Below, piece after piece: positions 18,562 to 28,087 of a stretch of 64,000 bases of DNA. The DNA is taken from contig PIZR01000004.1 in the NCBI GenBank assembly GCA_002835675.1, positions 25,381 to 89,380 of the forward strand, in the 5' to 3' direction. The notes below the pieces were generated by a model. That model was given only the letters and a program-made list of their open reading frames with translations. It made no database searches and was not told the DNA's origin. Every line of letters begins with the position of its first letter. Within the stretch, counting starts at the first letter, position 1. Source of the stretch: Bacillus sp. BA3. Its GTDB lineage: Bacteria; Bacillota; Bacilli; Bacillales; DSM-1321. The position numbers and the translations under genes are program-made.

Positions 18562-18765
18562 CCTATCCCCTTTCAAGCTAACTTAATTATGTCCTCAATA
18601 TACAGACATTTCACTGAAAAACAAAGTATAATGAACACCCGCAATTGTTTAAATTGGATTTTTTAGGCAATATTCGTTTATAATTTTTCTATATTACCAC
18701 TGCCATGATGTTTCTACATACTCCCAAATTGGGAATAGAAGACTTAAAAGGAGCGTGTGAAGTTT

Positions 18766-19551
18766 ATGACAGAATTAATGAAAAACAAAGTTGCCATCAT
18801 TACCGGTGGAGGATCGGGAATTGGCCGGGGCGCTGCACTGAAACTAGCTGAAAACGGCGCGAACATCATCTTTTTTGATCGTACAGTCGAAAATGCCGAA
18901 AAAGTGAAGGAAGAAGTGGAGAACCTTGGCCGAGAGGCTTTAATCATTAAAACGGATGTTTCCAAGGCTGAGCAAGTTGAACATGCCTACAAGACGGCCT
19001 ATGAACATTTTGGAAAAATTGATTTTGTATTTGCAAACGCAGGCATCAACGGAGTGATTGCCCCTATAGAAGACATAAAGCCAGAAGATTGGGATCAGAC
19101 ACATACCATCAACCTCAAAGGCACCTTTCTCACCATCAAATACGCCATTCCCTACATGAAGGAAACAGGCGGCAGCATCGTAATCAACAGCTCCATCAAT
19201 GGAAACCGATATTTCAAGAATTTTGGTTTTTCCGCTTATAGTTCATCCAAAGCTGGTCAAGTCGCTTTCGGAAAAATGGCTGCACTCGAATTGGCAAGAT
19301 ATAAAATCAGGGTAAATACCATTTGTCCCGGCTCCATCGATACGAACATTCACGATAACACATTCCCGGAAGATGAAAACTTAAAAAAAATCACGATTCC
19401 CATTGAATATCCGCAAGGCTCCCAGCCCCTGGCGAAGAAAGCGGGAACTACCGAACAAGCCGGTGATCTCGTATTGTTTCTAGCATCAGACATGTCCTCA
19501 CATGTTACGGGTACGGAAGTTTATATCGATGGAGCAGAATCACTTTTATGA
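18766..19551 (+). CDS. Short-chain dehydrogenase/reductase (SDR)
   Basis: A 261-aa classical SDR. The cofactor motif TGGGSGIGRG is near residue 13, the NAG motif in FANAGING near 87, and the catalytic Ser-Tyr-Lys pattern in INSSINGN...SAYSSSKAG near 139-160. ICPGSIDTNIH follows. I use ATG 18766; a GTG at 18757 is only three bases from the AGGAG motif. It is a single gene divergent from the Gfo/Idh/MocA gene and convergent with the exporter. Substrate unknown. Confidence 0.9.
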   Translation: MTELMKNKVAIITGGGSGIGRGAALKLAENGANIIFFDRTVENAEKVKEEVENLGREALIIKTDVSKAEQVEHAYKTAYEHFGKIDFVFANAGINGVIAPIEDIKPEDWDQTHTINLKGTFLTIKYAIPYMKETGGSIVINSSINGNRYFKNFGFSAYSSSKAGQVAFGKMAALELARYKIRVNTICPGSIDTNIHDNTFPEDENLKKITIPIEYPQGSQPLAKKAGTTEQAGDLVLFLASDMSSHVTGTEVYIDGAESLL

Positions 19552-19572
19552 TTCATACTTAGCCCCTTAAAG

Positions 19573-19610
19573 GAAAAAGCTGAAATCCACATCAGGATTT
19601 CAGCTTTTTT
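19573..19610. terminator. Bidirectional terminator between SDR and exporter genes
   Basis: AAAAAGCTGAAATCC/GGATTTCAGCTTTTT is a 15-bp stem with A and T tails on both sides, serving both convergent genes. Confidence 0.9.
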
Positions 19611-19615
19611 CCTTT

Positions 19616-20848
19616 TTAAGCAACTCGCCTTAATCCGCGACGGGCAAGGAGTAAATAAGCGAACATGGCGATGACATGACAACTTACCATCACAATTCCC
19701 ATCGGCAAGGGTGACTCACCTGAACCTAATCCCACCAAGGGAGCCATTAGTGATCCCAATATGAAGGGAAGCAGGCCTATTAAAGCCGAAGCACTGCCTG
19801 CTGTTTTTTTCTGATTTTGCATCGCTAAAGAAAAACTCGTTGTACCGACAATACCGACGCTGGAGACAGAGAGGAATAAAGCGACCAAGATTCCTGCCAA
19901 CCCCATTTCAAGAAGAACTGAGGCAAGAAGTAATATCCCCCCAAACAAGGCTAGGCATAATCCCATTTGAAGCAGTTTTTCTTCTTTAATCTTCCCAGCA
20001 AGCTTCCCGGCAACTTGTGAAGCGATGATGATCCCAATTCCGTTTATTGCAAAAATCAGGCTGAAGGTCTGTGGGGAAACCCCATAAATGTTCTGGAGAA
20101 CAAAAGGCGAACCGGAAATATAAGCGAACATTGCGGCACTTATGAATCCTTGTGCAAAAGCATAGCCCATAAACACACGATCCTTCAATAAGTTCCCAAA
20201 AGTCCTGATTGTATCGTTTACCCCACCGGCACTCCTGAGATTAGACGATAAAGTTTCCTTTATCCCAAAAAATGCAGCCGCAACCATAATGATACCTAAT
20301 ACTGATATGACAATGAAAACTCCCCGCCAAGAAGTGAACTGCAAAAGTTGACCGCCAAAAACCGGAGCCAATATCGGTGCCGCCCCATTCACAAGCATCA
20401 ACATGGAGAAGAACTTGGTCAAATCCGTTCCTGAAAAAAGGTCACGAACTATGGCCCTTGAAATGACAATGCCTCCCGCTCCTGCAATACCTTGGATAAA
20501 ACGTAATAATAAAAGCAATTCAATGGTTGGAGCAAAAGCGCATAACAGAGATGAAATGCAATAAATGGATAAAGATATGACTAACGGTGTCCGCCTTCCT
20601 TTTGCATCACTTAGAGGCCCTAAATAAATTTGGCCCAAAGCCAAACCTAACAAGCAGGCAGTCAAGCTCAGCTGCGCTAAAGACGTACTGCTATTCAGAT
20701 CCTCTGCCAGTGTAGGGAGACCTGGTAAATACATATCAAGTGACAGTGGTCCAATCGCTGCAAAAGACCCCAGCATAAGAGCCATCAACAGCCTTTTGGA
20801 TTTAGTTATTTCGTTGCCTGATGATATCGTTTCCTTCATTTCAATCAT
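19616..20848 (-). CDS. Bcr/CflA-type MFS drug efflux transporter
   Basis: A 410-aa, 12-helix major facilitator. TM1 carries the Bcr/CflA signature SFAAIGPLSLDMYLPGLPTLAEDL. The MFS motif A loop reads GQIYLGPLSDAKGRRTPL, and motif C-like RFIQGIAGAGGIVISRAIVRDLF follows. ATG 20848 is six bases after AGGGG; a TTG 21 bases upstream is less likely. Family members export chloramphenicol, bicyclomycin or sulfonamides, but the substrate here is unknown. Confidence 0.88.
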   Translation of the reverse strand: MIEMKETISSGNEITKSKRLLMALMLGSFAAIGPLSLDMYLPGLPTLAEDLNSSTSLAQLSLTACLLGLALGQIYLGPLSDAKGRRTPLVISLSIYCISSLLCAFAPTIELLLLLRFIQGIAGAGGIVISRAIVRDLFSGTDLTKFFSMLMLVNGAAPILAPVFGGQLLQFTSWRGVFIVISVLGIIMVAAAFFGIKETLSSNLRSAGGVNDTIRTFGNLLKDRVFMGYAFAQGFISAAMFAYISGSPFVLQNIYGVSPQTFSLIFAINGIGIIIASQVAGKLAGKIKEEKLLQMGLCLALFGGILLLASVLLEMGLAGILVALFLSVSSVGIVGTTSFSLAMQNQKKTAGSASALIGLLPFILGSLMAPLVGLGSGESPLPMGIVMVSCHVIAMFAYLLLARRGLRRVA

Positions 20849-21090
20849 TATTACCCCTATCCCTTTCAACTAATTGTTTTTCCTAAATAAAACTCGACTT
20901 TCTTTATTTTACAAAAAATCGGCACAATTTACGATAAGAATGCTTCACTCGAATTCGTTTCTTCCATTCTGCATTCAATTAAGCATTAATGTGAGGATAA
21001 TGGAAAACTTTTAACGGACAAAACGATTCCCACCTTCGGATGCAACTCCATTTGAGCGTTATTTTCAGCTTCGGTTAAAAGAATCCAATA

Positions 21091-21112
21091 AAAAATGACC
21101 CCATTTTGGAGT
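21091..21112 (-). terminator. Small hairpin with T-run downstream of the 41-bp repeats
   Basis: On the minus strand GTGACTCC-AAAA-TGGGGTCAT is followed by T6. It could end a minus-strand transcript that leaves the 2-hydroxyacid dehydrogenase gene and crosses the repeat array. Confidence 0.45.
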
Positions 21113-21249
21113 CACTTCAGATTGTAGACATACTCGAAATAAAGCGAGTTTGCCTGCCATTTTTTATTAAAAAAACGTTGCAGTTGATTTCAGCCGGAGC
21201 ACTTTTCACCACCTATACCGGACGTCTTTTGTTATCAGGAGCTTCTCCT

Positions 21250-21726
21250 CGGCCGTTCACGTATTTATCCGACCTACACCCCACTTTATTCGGCCGTTCT
21301 CATATTTATCCGACCTACACCCCACTTTATTCGACCGTTCTCATATTTATCCGACCTACAACGCTCTTTATTCGGCCATTCACGATTTATCCGACCTACA
21401 ACGCTCTTTTCGGTCGTTCACGATTTATCCGACCTACAACGCTCTTTATTCGACCGTTCACCGTATTTATCCGACCCACAACGCTCTTTATTCGACCGTT
21501 CTCATATTTATCCGACCTACACCCCACTTTATTCGACCGTTCTCATATTTATCCGACCTACACCCCACTTTATTCTGCCGTCCACGTATTTATCCGACCT
21601 ACAATGCACTTTATTCGACCGTTCACGATTTTTCCGACCTACAACGCTCTTTATTCGGCCGTTCACGATTTTTCCGACCTACAACGCACTTTTCGGTCGT
21701 TCACGATTTTTTCGACCTTTACCTCA
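21250..21726. repeat. Tandem array of about eleven 41-bp repeats
   Basis: The word CCGACC[TC]ACA recurs at 21269, 21310, 21351, 21391, 21429, 21471, 21512, 21553, 21594, 21634 and 21674, and a decayed TTCGACC stands at 21712. Spacings are 38-42, mostly 40-41. Each unit consists of two similar halves built on TTTATCCGACC and TTTATTCGACC/GGCC. The period is not a multiple of three, so the 252-codon plus-strand ORF across it is not credible as a gene. Unit-to-unit divergence is a few bases, with two length variants. Confidence 0.95.
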
Positions 21727-21869
21727 CTCCGAAGCATTTATTTTAAGATTCACGGATTAAATCCGCTCCCCATTCCGCCGACCGTCTGTCGAGTTCATCA
21801 ATTTAGTAGGTTTTATCCTATAAAACGGTCAAAACTCAAGGTGTCTAATCAAGTCTCGTTTTAAAATCA

Positions 21870-21906
21870 TGAAAGGGATTCGGGATGTGACCATTCCAAA
21901 TCCCTT
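21870..21906 (-). terminator. Imperfect hairpin after the 2-hydroxyacid dehydrogenase gene
   Basis: AAAGGGATT and AATCCCTTT pair around an inner GGAATG/CATCCC stem, 7 bases after the stop codon. No strong T-run follows on the minus strand, so termination may be leaky. Confidence 0.45.
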
Positions 21907-21912
21907 TAAGAG

Positions 21913-22890
21913 TCATTTTGATTTATTCAACACTACTAAATTACGGGGAGTATCACCAGATAACCCCTCCATCAAGTTTTGTACAGCTAGAGCAGCCATT
22001 TTCAATCTTGTCGCAATGCTGGCACTGCCGATATGCGGCAATGTAACCACATTGGGCAATGTTAGCAGCGGGTGGTCCACAGGGACGGGCTCTTCTTCGA
22101 ATACATCCAATCCAGCCGCCCAAATCTCTCGACTCTCCAGCGCCTGGTACAATGCTTTTTCATCGATAATCCCGCCTCTTGCGGTATTTATGAGCACAGC
22201 CGTCCCTTTCATTAATTCAAGCTGCTCCTTGCCAATCATGTAAGTGGTTTCCGGTGTGAGCGGCAGCATGACACAAACGAAATCCGAGATTTGGAGCAAT
22301 TTTTCAAGAGGCTGATATTCGATTCCTAATGTATTTTCCTGTTCATATTTACGGCTTCGATTAAAATAAACTAAGTTCATATCGAACCCTTTAGCTCTTT
22401 TGGCAAGGGCTTCCCCAATCCTGCCTAACCCGATGATACCCAGCGTTGCACCGTGTACATCTTGTCCGGTCAACTGCATCGGCGACCAGGTTTCCCACTT
22501 TCCGCTCCTTAAATAATCTTCAGCCTCCATCATCCTTCTCGCCGTTGCAAGCAGTAAGCCGAAGGTTAAATCAGCTGTCGTTTCCGTTAAAACCCCCGGT
22601 GTGTTCGTTACCATGATGCCCCGTTTTGTTGCACTTTGAACATCAATATTATTATGGCCCACTGCCATATTCGCGATGATTTTCAGATTAGGCGCTTGTT
22701 CAATCAGTGACTCATCGATTTGTTCCGTCAATAAGCAAAGCAGTCCCTCTACTTCTTTCATTTCTTCTTCAAGGACTTCTCTAGGGACCGGTATATCCTC
22801 TTGATCCCACATCCTGACATCAAAATTTTGACTAAGACCTTCGATGATTTGTCCTGGCAATTTCCTTGTAATATAAACTTTTTGCTTCAA
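21913..22890 (-). CDS. D-isomer-specific 2-hydroxyacid dehydrogenase (glyoxylate/hydroxypyruvate reductase type)
   Basis: A 325-aa NAD(P)H-dependent reductase. The nucleotide-binding motif GATLGIIGLGRIGEALAKRA is near residues 145-165. Substrate-domain landmarks include NMAVGHNNIDV and NTPGVLTETTADLTFGLLLATARR. The catalytic Arg is in NTARGGIIDEKAL, the Glu in GLDVFEEEPV and the His in LPHIGSAS. The pattern fits the GyaR/GRHPR branch (B. subtilis YvcT type). Exact substrate (glyoxylate, hydroxypyruvate or 2-ketogluconate) cannot be settled. Confidence 0.9.
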   Translation of the reverse strand: MKQKVYITRKLPGQIIEGLSQNFDVRMWDQEDIPVPREVLEEEMKEVEGLLCLLTEQIDESLIEQAPNLKIIANMAVGHNNIDVQSATKRGIMVTNTPGVLTETTADLTFGLLLATARRMMEAEDYLRSGKWETWSPMQLTGQDVHGATLGIIGLGRIGEALAKRAKGFDMNLVYFNRSRKYEQENTLGIEYQPLEKLLQISDFVCVMLPLTPETTYMIGKEQLELMKGTAVLINTARGGIIDEKALYQALESREIWAAGLDVFEEEPVPVDHPLLTLPNVVTLPHIGSASIATRLKMAALAVQNLMEGLSGDTPRNLVVLNKSK

Positions 22891-23219
22891 ACCCTAAACC
22901 TCCCATACCGTTTCGTTCCATGAAACGCATTTTTGCACCTTTTGTCGTCTTCAGTTTTTTTACACAGAAATAATTAAAAGAATATTGGCTAAATTACTGG
23001 CTTGTTTATTCAATTTTAAAATAAACTAGATAAATAGACCATTCATTTCCAATCAATTTTACTATTAAATTTCTCGATTGCCTGGAAGCTTCCGCTTGAC
23101 AGTTTCAGTTCATTCAACTAATCATAGAATAATAACCCTTTAAATCTATTCGGTCATTAGTAATTTTTCGCAATTTTCCAGATGAAGTTTATCTCGATTT
23201 AGGAGGATATGGGACGTTC
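22891..23219. other. Intergenic region between divergent genes
   Basis: These 329 AT-rich bases separate the divergent dehydrogenase and MBL genes and must hold both promoters. An AGGAGG site is 12-17 bases before the MBL ATG. I found no strong palindrome, RNA gene or coding sequence. Confidence 0.5.
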
Positions 23220-24182
23220 ATGAAAACGAATACAACATCTAAAATTTATCCAATTATAGCTCCAAGCGCTTTATCTTTAAAAAGTATAAACTTTTATTTA
23301 GTTAAACAGGATGAATCTTTAACATTAGTCGATGCAGGTATGAATGATGACGTCTGCTGGAATGCACTGCAGCAAACATTAAACGAAAATGGATTTACAG
23401 TTGGAGATATAACGGAAATTTTATTAACCCATCACCATGGAGACCATGTTGGTTTGGTCAACCGGATTACCGAACTCCATCCGATTCCCGTTTATGCCCA
23501 TTCTAAATCCATTCCCCGTTTAAAAAGGGACCCTTCCTTCTTAAGTATGAGAATTGAATTTTATCAGCAGCTTTACCATGAGATGGGCTGTGGTGAACTT
23601 GGAGATAAACAAGTGGCTTACCTATTCAACGCGGTCGATAATAATAAAGATCAAAAACTGAATGGTGACATCATCGCAATCACGGAAAAACAATTGCTGA
23701 ATTTTGAAGTGATCGAATTTCCAGGGCATGCCCCGGATCAAATTGCATTCCTTGACAAAGGAAAACGGCTTCTTGCCGGTGATTTATTGATTGAACATAT
23801 ATCAAGCAATGCCTTGATCGAACCTGATGAAAACGGTAATAGAATGCTGACCCTTGTAGATCATATCGATTCATTAAAACGATGTTTAGCATTACAGGTG
23901 AATCTCCTCTTTCCTGGTCATGGTAACATCATCGAACAACCTGGTCATACGATTGAAAAAAGACTCAACAGCATAGAAAGAAAATCACAAAAGATCCTGG
24001 CCTTGATAGAATCCGGAATTTCTACAGGCAATGAACTGGCAAAGGAGTTTTACAAACAAAAGTATATAACAGAATTCCCGCTCGTCATGTCAGAAATCAT
24101 CGGCCATTTGGATTATTTAGAATATCAGGGGAAGGTCATGAAACAACTCGTTGAAGATGTAGTTCATTATCAAGCTAAATGA
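23220..24182 (+). CDS. Metallo-beta-lactamase-fold hydrolase
   Basis: A 320-aa MBL-fold hydrolase. The dinuclear metal motif LLTHHHGDHVGLV is near residues 69-81. Further metal ligands are the His in EFPGHAPDQ, the Asp in LAGDLLIE and the His in LFPGHGNII. A C-terminal helical domain of about 90 residues follows (KRLNSIERKSQKIL), as in the YflN/lactonase-like group. An AGGAGG motif precedes ATG 23220. Glyoxalase II-like thioester or lactone hydrolysis is plausible; substrate unknown. Confidence 0.88.
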   Translation: MKTNTTSKIYPIIAPSALSLKSINFYLVKQDESLTLVDAGMNDDVCWNALQQTLNENGFTVGDITEILLTHHHGDHVGLVNRITELHPIPVYAHSKSIPRLKRDPSFLSMRIEFYQQLYHEMGCGELGDKQVAYLFNAVDNNKDQKLNGDIIAITEKQLLNFEVIEFPGHAPDQIAFLDKGKRLLAGDLLIEHISSNALIEPDENGNRMLTLVDHIDSLKRCLALQVNLLFPGHGNIIEQPGHTIEKRLNSIERKSQKILALIESGISTGNELAKEFYKQKYITEFPLVMSEIIGHLDYLEYQGKVMKQLVEDVVHYQAK

Positions 24183-24208
24183 CATTAAAAAAGGCTGAAA
24201 TTGAAATC

Positions 24209-24233
24209 GTCCCCACTTAGTAGGGACTTTTTT
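24209..24233 (+). terminator. Terminator after the MBL-fold gene
   Basis: GTCCC/GGGAC stem with loop CACTTAGTA and T6, 26 bases after the stop. Confidence 0.75.
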
Positions 24234-24371
24234 GTGGAAAAATATACAAAATAATTGAATCTGAAATACATAGGCCTTTATGGGTGTTTTAATTAATCTA
24301 ACAGGAAATAGATTAGAATGTGAAGAATTTATTATCTGAATATTAAATATTTTCAGAATAGGGGATTTGAT

Positions 24372-25568
24372 GTGAAAAGAAAATTTTTAAAGGTTTTAAG
24401 TTCAACAGTAGTAGCCGCAACTTTACTTGGCCCAAATTTCAGCTTAGCTGAAAGAGGACCAAATCCGACAGGTGGAACGAATCTTTCTACCGAAGCATTC
24501 CTTAATTATGACGAACTTGTAAAAGAATTAAATCAACTTGAGCAAGCGAGTGCAGGGAAAGTCAATGTCGAAGTGGCCGGAAAAACGAATCAGGGCCGTT
24601 CCATTCAAAAAGTGACTGTCGGTCATGGTGACAAAGTCGTTCTTATTCAAAGTGAAATTCATGGAAATGAAAAAACAGGAACTGTCGCGTTATTGAACAT
24701 TCTTAAAAACCTTGGTCAAAGTAACTCACCTGGGGTAAAGAAAGTACTTGATGAACTAACAATTGTTGCCATTCCAATGATGAACGTAGACGGCTCAGAG
24801 CTTGATCGTCGTGGAAATGAGATGAAATGGTCTGAAGTTGTAGGTAAATTCCCCCAACTTTCTAATGCAAAACCTACTTGGAACTATTACACTACTCCCA
24901 GATCAGGAGACGACTATGCTAGCAAACCGGGATTTGATGTTAATCGTGACTTCAATCCAGACCTAAATTATGTACCAAAGCCTCAAGACTTCCCGGGGGC
25001 ATCTGAAAAGCCAGGCTGGTTTATTACCCCCGAAGCGCAAACGCTACGTGACACATATAAAGGGTTAAAATCGAAATTCGGGAAAGTGGATGTTTTTATC
25101 GATCTTCATCACCAGGGATTCCCATATATCGAAGGAACTGATGAGCGTGCAACTATGTCAATATCAGGAAAATTCGTTCCTAACCCAAGCACTCCAGAAG
25201 GTGCTAAATATGAAGAGTATGCAGATAATTTCAAATATGATTTCTCTCGTCAGTTGACACTTACTGCGTATAATGCACTGCAAGCAAAAGGGAATTCAGT
25301 TTTTACAAATATTTCATTATATGATCAATCTATTGACCTGCCAGGAACTGCTTTAGGGACGTTTGCTTTAAACGGAAGTGGGACGGTTCTATTTGAAGTT
25401 AGTGGTCAAACACAAAACTTTGGGCAAAAAAAGAATGGCCAGCTCATAAAAACGGTTGAAACGGGGCTAATGGGTATTATCAATGGTGTAACAGATGGAT
25501 CGGTTCATAATCTTAATCCATCAGACTATGAAAAAATTCCTGAAAGTTCATCTACACCCGGAATCTAG
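24372..25568 (+). CDS. Secreted M14-family zinc carboxypeptidase
   Basis: A 398-aa exported peptidase. A signal peptide with KRKFLK, a hydrophobic core and SLAE cleavage region occupies residues 1-27. The zinc motif HGNE lies in QSEIHGNEKTG near residue 96, the substrate Arg region in GFDVNRDFNPD, and the third zinc His in DLHHQG near residue 250. The catalytic Glu is likely in GSGTVLFEVSGQ near residue 341. Translation starts at GTG 24372 behind AGGGG. It stands alone between two plus-strand terminators and probably scavenges amino acids from extracellular peptides. Confidence 0.9.
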   Translation: MKRKFLKVLSSTVVAATLLGPNFSLAERGPNPTGGTNLSTEAFLNYDELVKELNQLEQASAGKVNVEVAGKTNQGRSIQKVTVGHGDKVVLIQSEIHGNEKTGTVALLNILKNLGQSNSPGVKKVLDELTIVAIPMMNVDGSELDRRGNEMKWSEVVGKFPQLSNAKPTWNYYTTPRSGDDYASKPGFDVNRDFNPDLNYVPKPQDFPGASEKPGWFITPEAQTLRDTYKGLKSKFGKVDVFIDLHHQGFPYIEGTDERATMSISGKFVPNPSTPEGAKYEEYADNFKYDFSRQLTLTAYNALQAKGNSVFTNISLYDQSIDLPGTALGTFALNGSGTVLFEVSGQTQNFGQKKNGQLIKTVETGLMGIINGVTDGSVHNLNPSDYEKIPESSSTPGI

Positions 25569-25593
25569 TCAATTTTGAAACTTAATTGTAAAG

Positions 25594-25657
25594 GCGGGCT
25601 TGTCCGCCATCTGGCACCGGTTGAATATCGAAGCCAGATGGCAGCAAAGCCCTTTTT
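25594..25657 (+). terminator. Terminator after the M14 carboxypeptidase
   Basis: A long hairpin with GCCATCTGGC/GCCAGATGGC at its core and a GGGCT/AGCCC base, followed by T5. Confidence 0.85.
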
Positions 25658-25725
25658 ATTTGTCTAATTGACAAGGGTAAGTCCATATCCAATTAAAGAT
25701 TTCAGCCTTTTATTGCTGAAGATAC

Positions 25726-26697
25726 TCACACGCACACGACAATCTCTCTGGAAAAAATGCCTTTCCTGGCAACACAGCGATCGGCGATCTCAAATCCTGC
25801 TTCTTCAATCATATGATCCATCGTGTCGATCGTTACGACGACGACCTTGTCAGCAAAGCCCCTGGCATGTTTAAGGATCGATAGCTGATCTTCCGGTGTC
25901 GCATGTGTATATAAATTGTAGGGCATATCGATAATCGCTACATCATATTTACTGGTGACCTCCGAAATCGGACCTGTAGTTACATCACCTTCGAGTCCGA
26001 AATAGGCAATGTTCTCCCTGGAACCGTCGGTAACAAGCGGATTGATATCCCGGCCGACAATATTGATTCCCATCGACAATGCTTCTACCAATACCGTTCC
26101 AATTCCGCAACATGGATCAATTGCCTTCACCCCATCCGGATGCGGAACGGCTATGTTGGCAATGGCCCTCGCCACTCTTGTGCTAAGCGCTGTTGAATAT
26201 TCACGGGGCTTTTTCATATGTTTTAACCAAACCGCTTCAGGTTTGACATACTTCCCGAAATACCAACGTCCGCCAAGGGTCACGATTCCAAAGACCTGAT
26301 CAGGATTGCGTACATCGGCATTTCCCTGAATGTGCCAGCCAATCTCCCGTTCAATTTCACGCTGTCCATCATAATCTATTTTTGCTTCTTTATTCAAATC
26401 GTTAATTTTCACGAATAATACTTTGAACGTCGAATCAGGCAAATGGATATCCTTCACTTGCTCAACGATTTCGGATATGCTCTCCCCTTCAAACATCACT
26501 TCGACCCGCCCTTTTATGAAAGGGCTCCTGCTCGGTTCAATTGCTATATCACTTTTCAAAATATCCCCTGAAGTCTCAAAGCCAAAGAACGAGCGCATCT
26601 CCATTTTAGATAATGAGCGTTCGTCAGGGGTGCATGTAAACGTATATATATATGCCGGTTTGCGGCTATGATTAGTCAATCCATTCCCATCCTTCAT
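25726..26697 (-). CDS. TRM11-like THUMP/UPF0020 RNA methyltransferase
   Basis: A 323-aa SAM-dependent methyltransferase. The N-terminal 150 residues resemble a THUMP-type RNA-binding region (VEVMFEGESISEIVEQVKD). The catalytic half begins with the SAM motif IDPCCGIGTVLVEAL near residue 190, then INIVGRDINPL, and ends with the catalytic motif IIDMPYNLY (D-x-P-Y), which marks N2-guanine or N6-adenine methylation. A TTG at 26679 is an alternative start with a better-placed purine stretch. The likely target is tRNA guanosine, from family knowledge only. Confidence 0.82.
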   Translation of the reverse strand: MKDGNGLTNHSRKPAYIYTFTCTPDERSLSKMEMRSFFGFETSGDILKSDIAIEPSRSPFIKGRVEVMFEGESISEIVEQVKDIHLPDSTFKVLFVKINDLNKEAKIDYDGQREIEREIGWHIQGNADVRNPDQVFGIVTLGGRWYFGKYVKPEAVWLKHMKKPREYSTALSTRVARAIANIAVPHPDGVKAIDPCCGIGTVLVEALSMGINIVGRDINPLVTDGSRENIAYFGLEGDVTTGPISEVTSKYDVAIIDMPYNLYTHATPEDQLSILKHARGFADKVVVVTIDTMDHMIEEAGFEIADRCVARKGIFSREIVVCV

Positions 26698-26766
26698 TAC
26701 TTTAGATTATCTCTTTCTATCAAACATAGCTGTAATAGTATAGAAAAGCAAATGGAATCGTGCAGT

Positions 26767-26802
26767 AAAAAGCAGGAATGCTTATCATTCAACATTCCTG
26801 CT
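26767..26802 (-). terminator. Terminator after cotH
   Basis: GCAGGAATG/CATTCCTGC stem with a 12-base loop and T5 on the minus strand. Confidence 0.88.
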
Positions 26803-26843
26803 GTTATATTTTTCATTGTTCCATCACTAGCGGATAGGAATTA

Positions 26844-27935
26844 TTAATCCAATTTATACAGCCGGCTATTTATATACTTTGCACGCGCCTCAATGAATTT
26901 CAGGATGAACTCGGGCTCATTATCAAATTTCACAATATCCCCCTTGATATATGGATCTTTTGTTATATATGGTCTTATTTGATCATGCATTTCCTGAATG
27001 ATAGGTTTCATATAGCCCACGTTAAATTGATTGTTCAAAATCTCCTTAAGAAGTTCTTGGTACCGGACACGAAAACCCCTTACATCAAGGATTCTAGCAG
27101 TCAATGTATTGAACCCCTCGATTCCCACATAATCCTCTTCCATCACTCTCCCGTTAACATCCCTGCCCCATGTCGCATCATAATCCCATGGAATCATTTC
27201 AAAGAGTCCAGTTTCTCCATTTCGATACAAGGCATAGTTATGAACGAACCCATCATAGTTTTGTGTGAATATGACACCGGCCAGCCAGCGCAGGTATTTT
27301 TCGACATCGACATATTTTACAATTTCCTTTTCAAATTCCACTCTTGAAATTGTATTGATTTGAAGAATTAGCTCTTGTAAATATAATTCATCTTTTTCTG
27401 TTCCGCATTTTTTTTGATAGCCCATCTCCAATGATTTTTTGATTCCTTTATCCAAATCGCTCATCAATGAGAAATTGGCATCACCATCCACTGCATAGAA
27501 AATGGACCCCTGTGGCAGACCCCTTTTCTTCAAATAATATTCATCCACCGATTCCAATTCCAGGTATATCCCTTCGTCTTTTCCGTTCAGGTTCAGAAAA
27601 ACGAACTGGGAGTTCGGTGATAAGGTTCCTATATCCGAAAAAAAGTCTAAAGATAATTTATTTCTTAATAAAGATTTATCTTTATATTCGGCATTTAAAT
27701 GAACTTCCTTGGCACTCTTAAAAGTATTAGGTTTATAAAAGACTACATTATAGGATTTTTTGCGAAAACCACGGATATGAGAGCCACGGTAAACAATATC
27801 AATATCAAGTTTTTTTCTGTTAAGTGTTAACTTTGCCGGTAAAGGATCATTGCACCATATATCTCTGCGAAGTTCCATTAAATTAACTGGTGAAATAAAA
27901 AGCTGGTACACAGGCAGCTTCTGGTCAGAATCCAT
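26844..27935 (-). CDS. cotH: Spore coat protein kinase CotH
   Basis: A 363-aa protein kinase-like protein that in B. subtilis phosphorylates CotB and CotG in the spore coat. CotH landmarks are visible: FRKKSYNVVFYKP (the Lys-containing segment), NGKDEGIYLELESVDEYYLKKRGLP, GVIFTQNYDGFVHNYALYRN and the metal-binding EMIPWDYDATWGRD near residues 240-253. It lies divergent from a CotG-like repeat protein, the same arrangement as in B. subtilis, which supports both calls. A sigma-K-type promoter precedes it. Confidence 0.95.
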   Translation of the reverse strand: MDSDQKLPVYQLFISPVNLMELRRDIWCNDPLPAKLTLNRKKLDIDIVYRGSHIRGFRKKSYNVVFYKPNTFKSAKEVHLNAEYKDKSLLRNKLSLDFFSDIGTLSPNSQFVFLNLNGKDEGIYLELESVDEYYLKKRGLPQGSIFYAVDGDANFSLMSDLDKGIKKSLEMGYQKKCGTEKDELYLQELILQINTISRVEFEKEIVKYVDVEKYLRWLAGVIFTQNYDGFVHNYALYRNGETGLFEMIPWDYDATWGRDVNGRVMEEDYVGIEGFNTLTARILDVRGFRVRYQELLKEILNNQFNVGYMKPIIQEMHDQIRPYITKDPYIKGDIVKFDNEPEFILKFIEARAKYINSRLYKLD

Positions 27936-27966
27936 ATAACCCTTCCCTTCACTTTCACTTTCATAT

Positions 27967-27993
27967 TAAATTATGAAAAAAAGCGAGGGGTGT
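27967..27993 (-). promoter_or_regulatory. Sigma-K-type promoter of cotH
   Basis: AC at 27993-27992, 16 bases, then CATAATTTA (27975-27967), matching the AC-N16/17-CATANNNTA pattern of mother-cell sigma-K promoters. Confidence 0.6.
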
Positions 27994-28053
27994 CACCAAA
28001 AACAAATTTTATTAAAAATTGTGCTATTATCTCTGGCATATTACGTACAAACG

Positions 28054-28062
28054 CATAGTTTA
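28054..28062 (+). promoter_or_regulatory. Sigma-K-type -10 element of the cotG-like gene
   Basis: CATAGTTTA fits CATANNNTA and lies 26 bases before the start codon. No AC is found at the expected -35 distance, so this is weaker than the cotH promoter. Confidence 0.35.
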
Positions 28063-28087
28063 CGAATAGAAAGGAGGATATATAAAT

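Noticed and set aside
21250-21726. CRISPR array
   Set aside because: Units are contiguous with no unique spacers, and no cas genes are near.
21106-21864. 252-codon plus-strand ORF across the 41-bp repeats
   Set aside because: The repeat period is not a multiple of three, so the product is the same DNA read in rotating frames; no ribosome site and unnatural composition.
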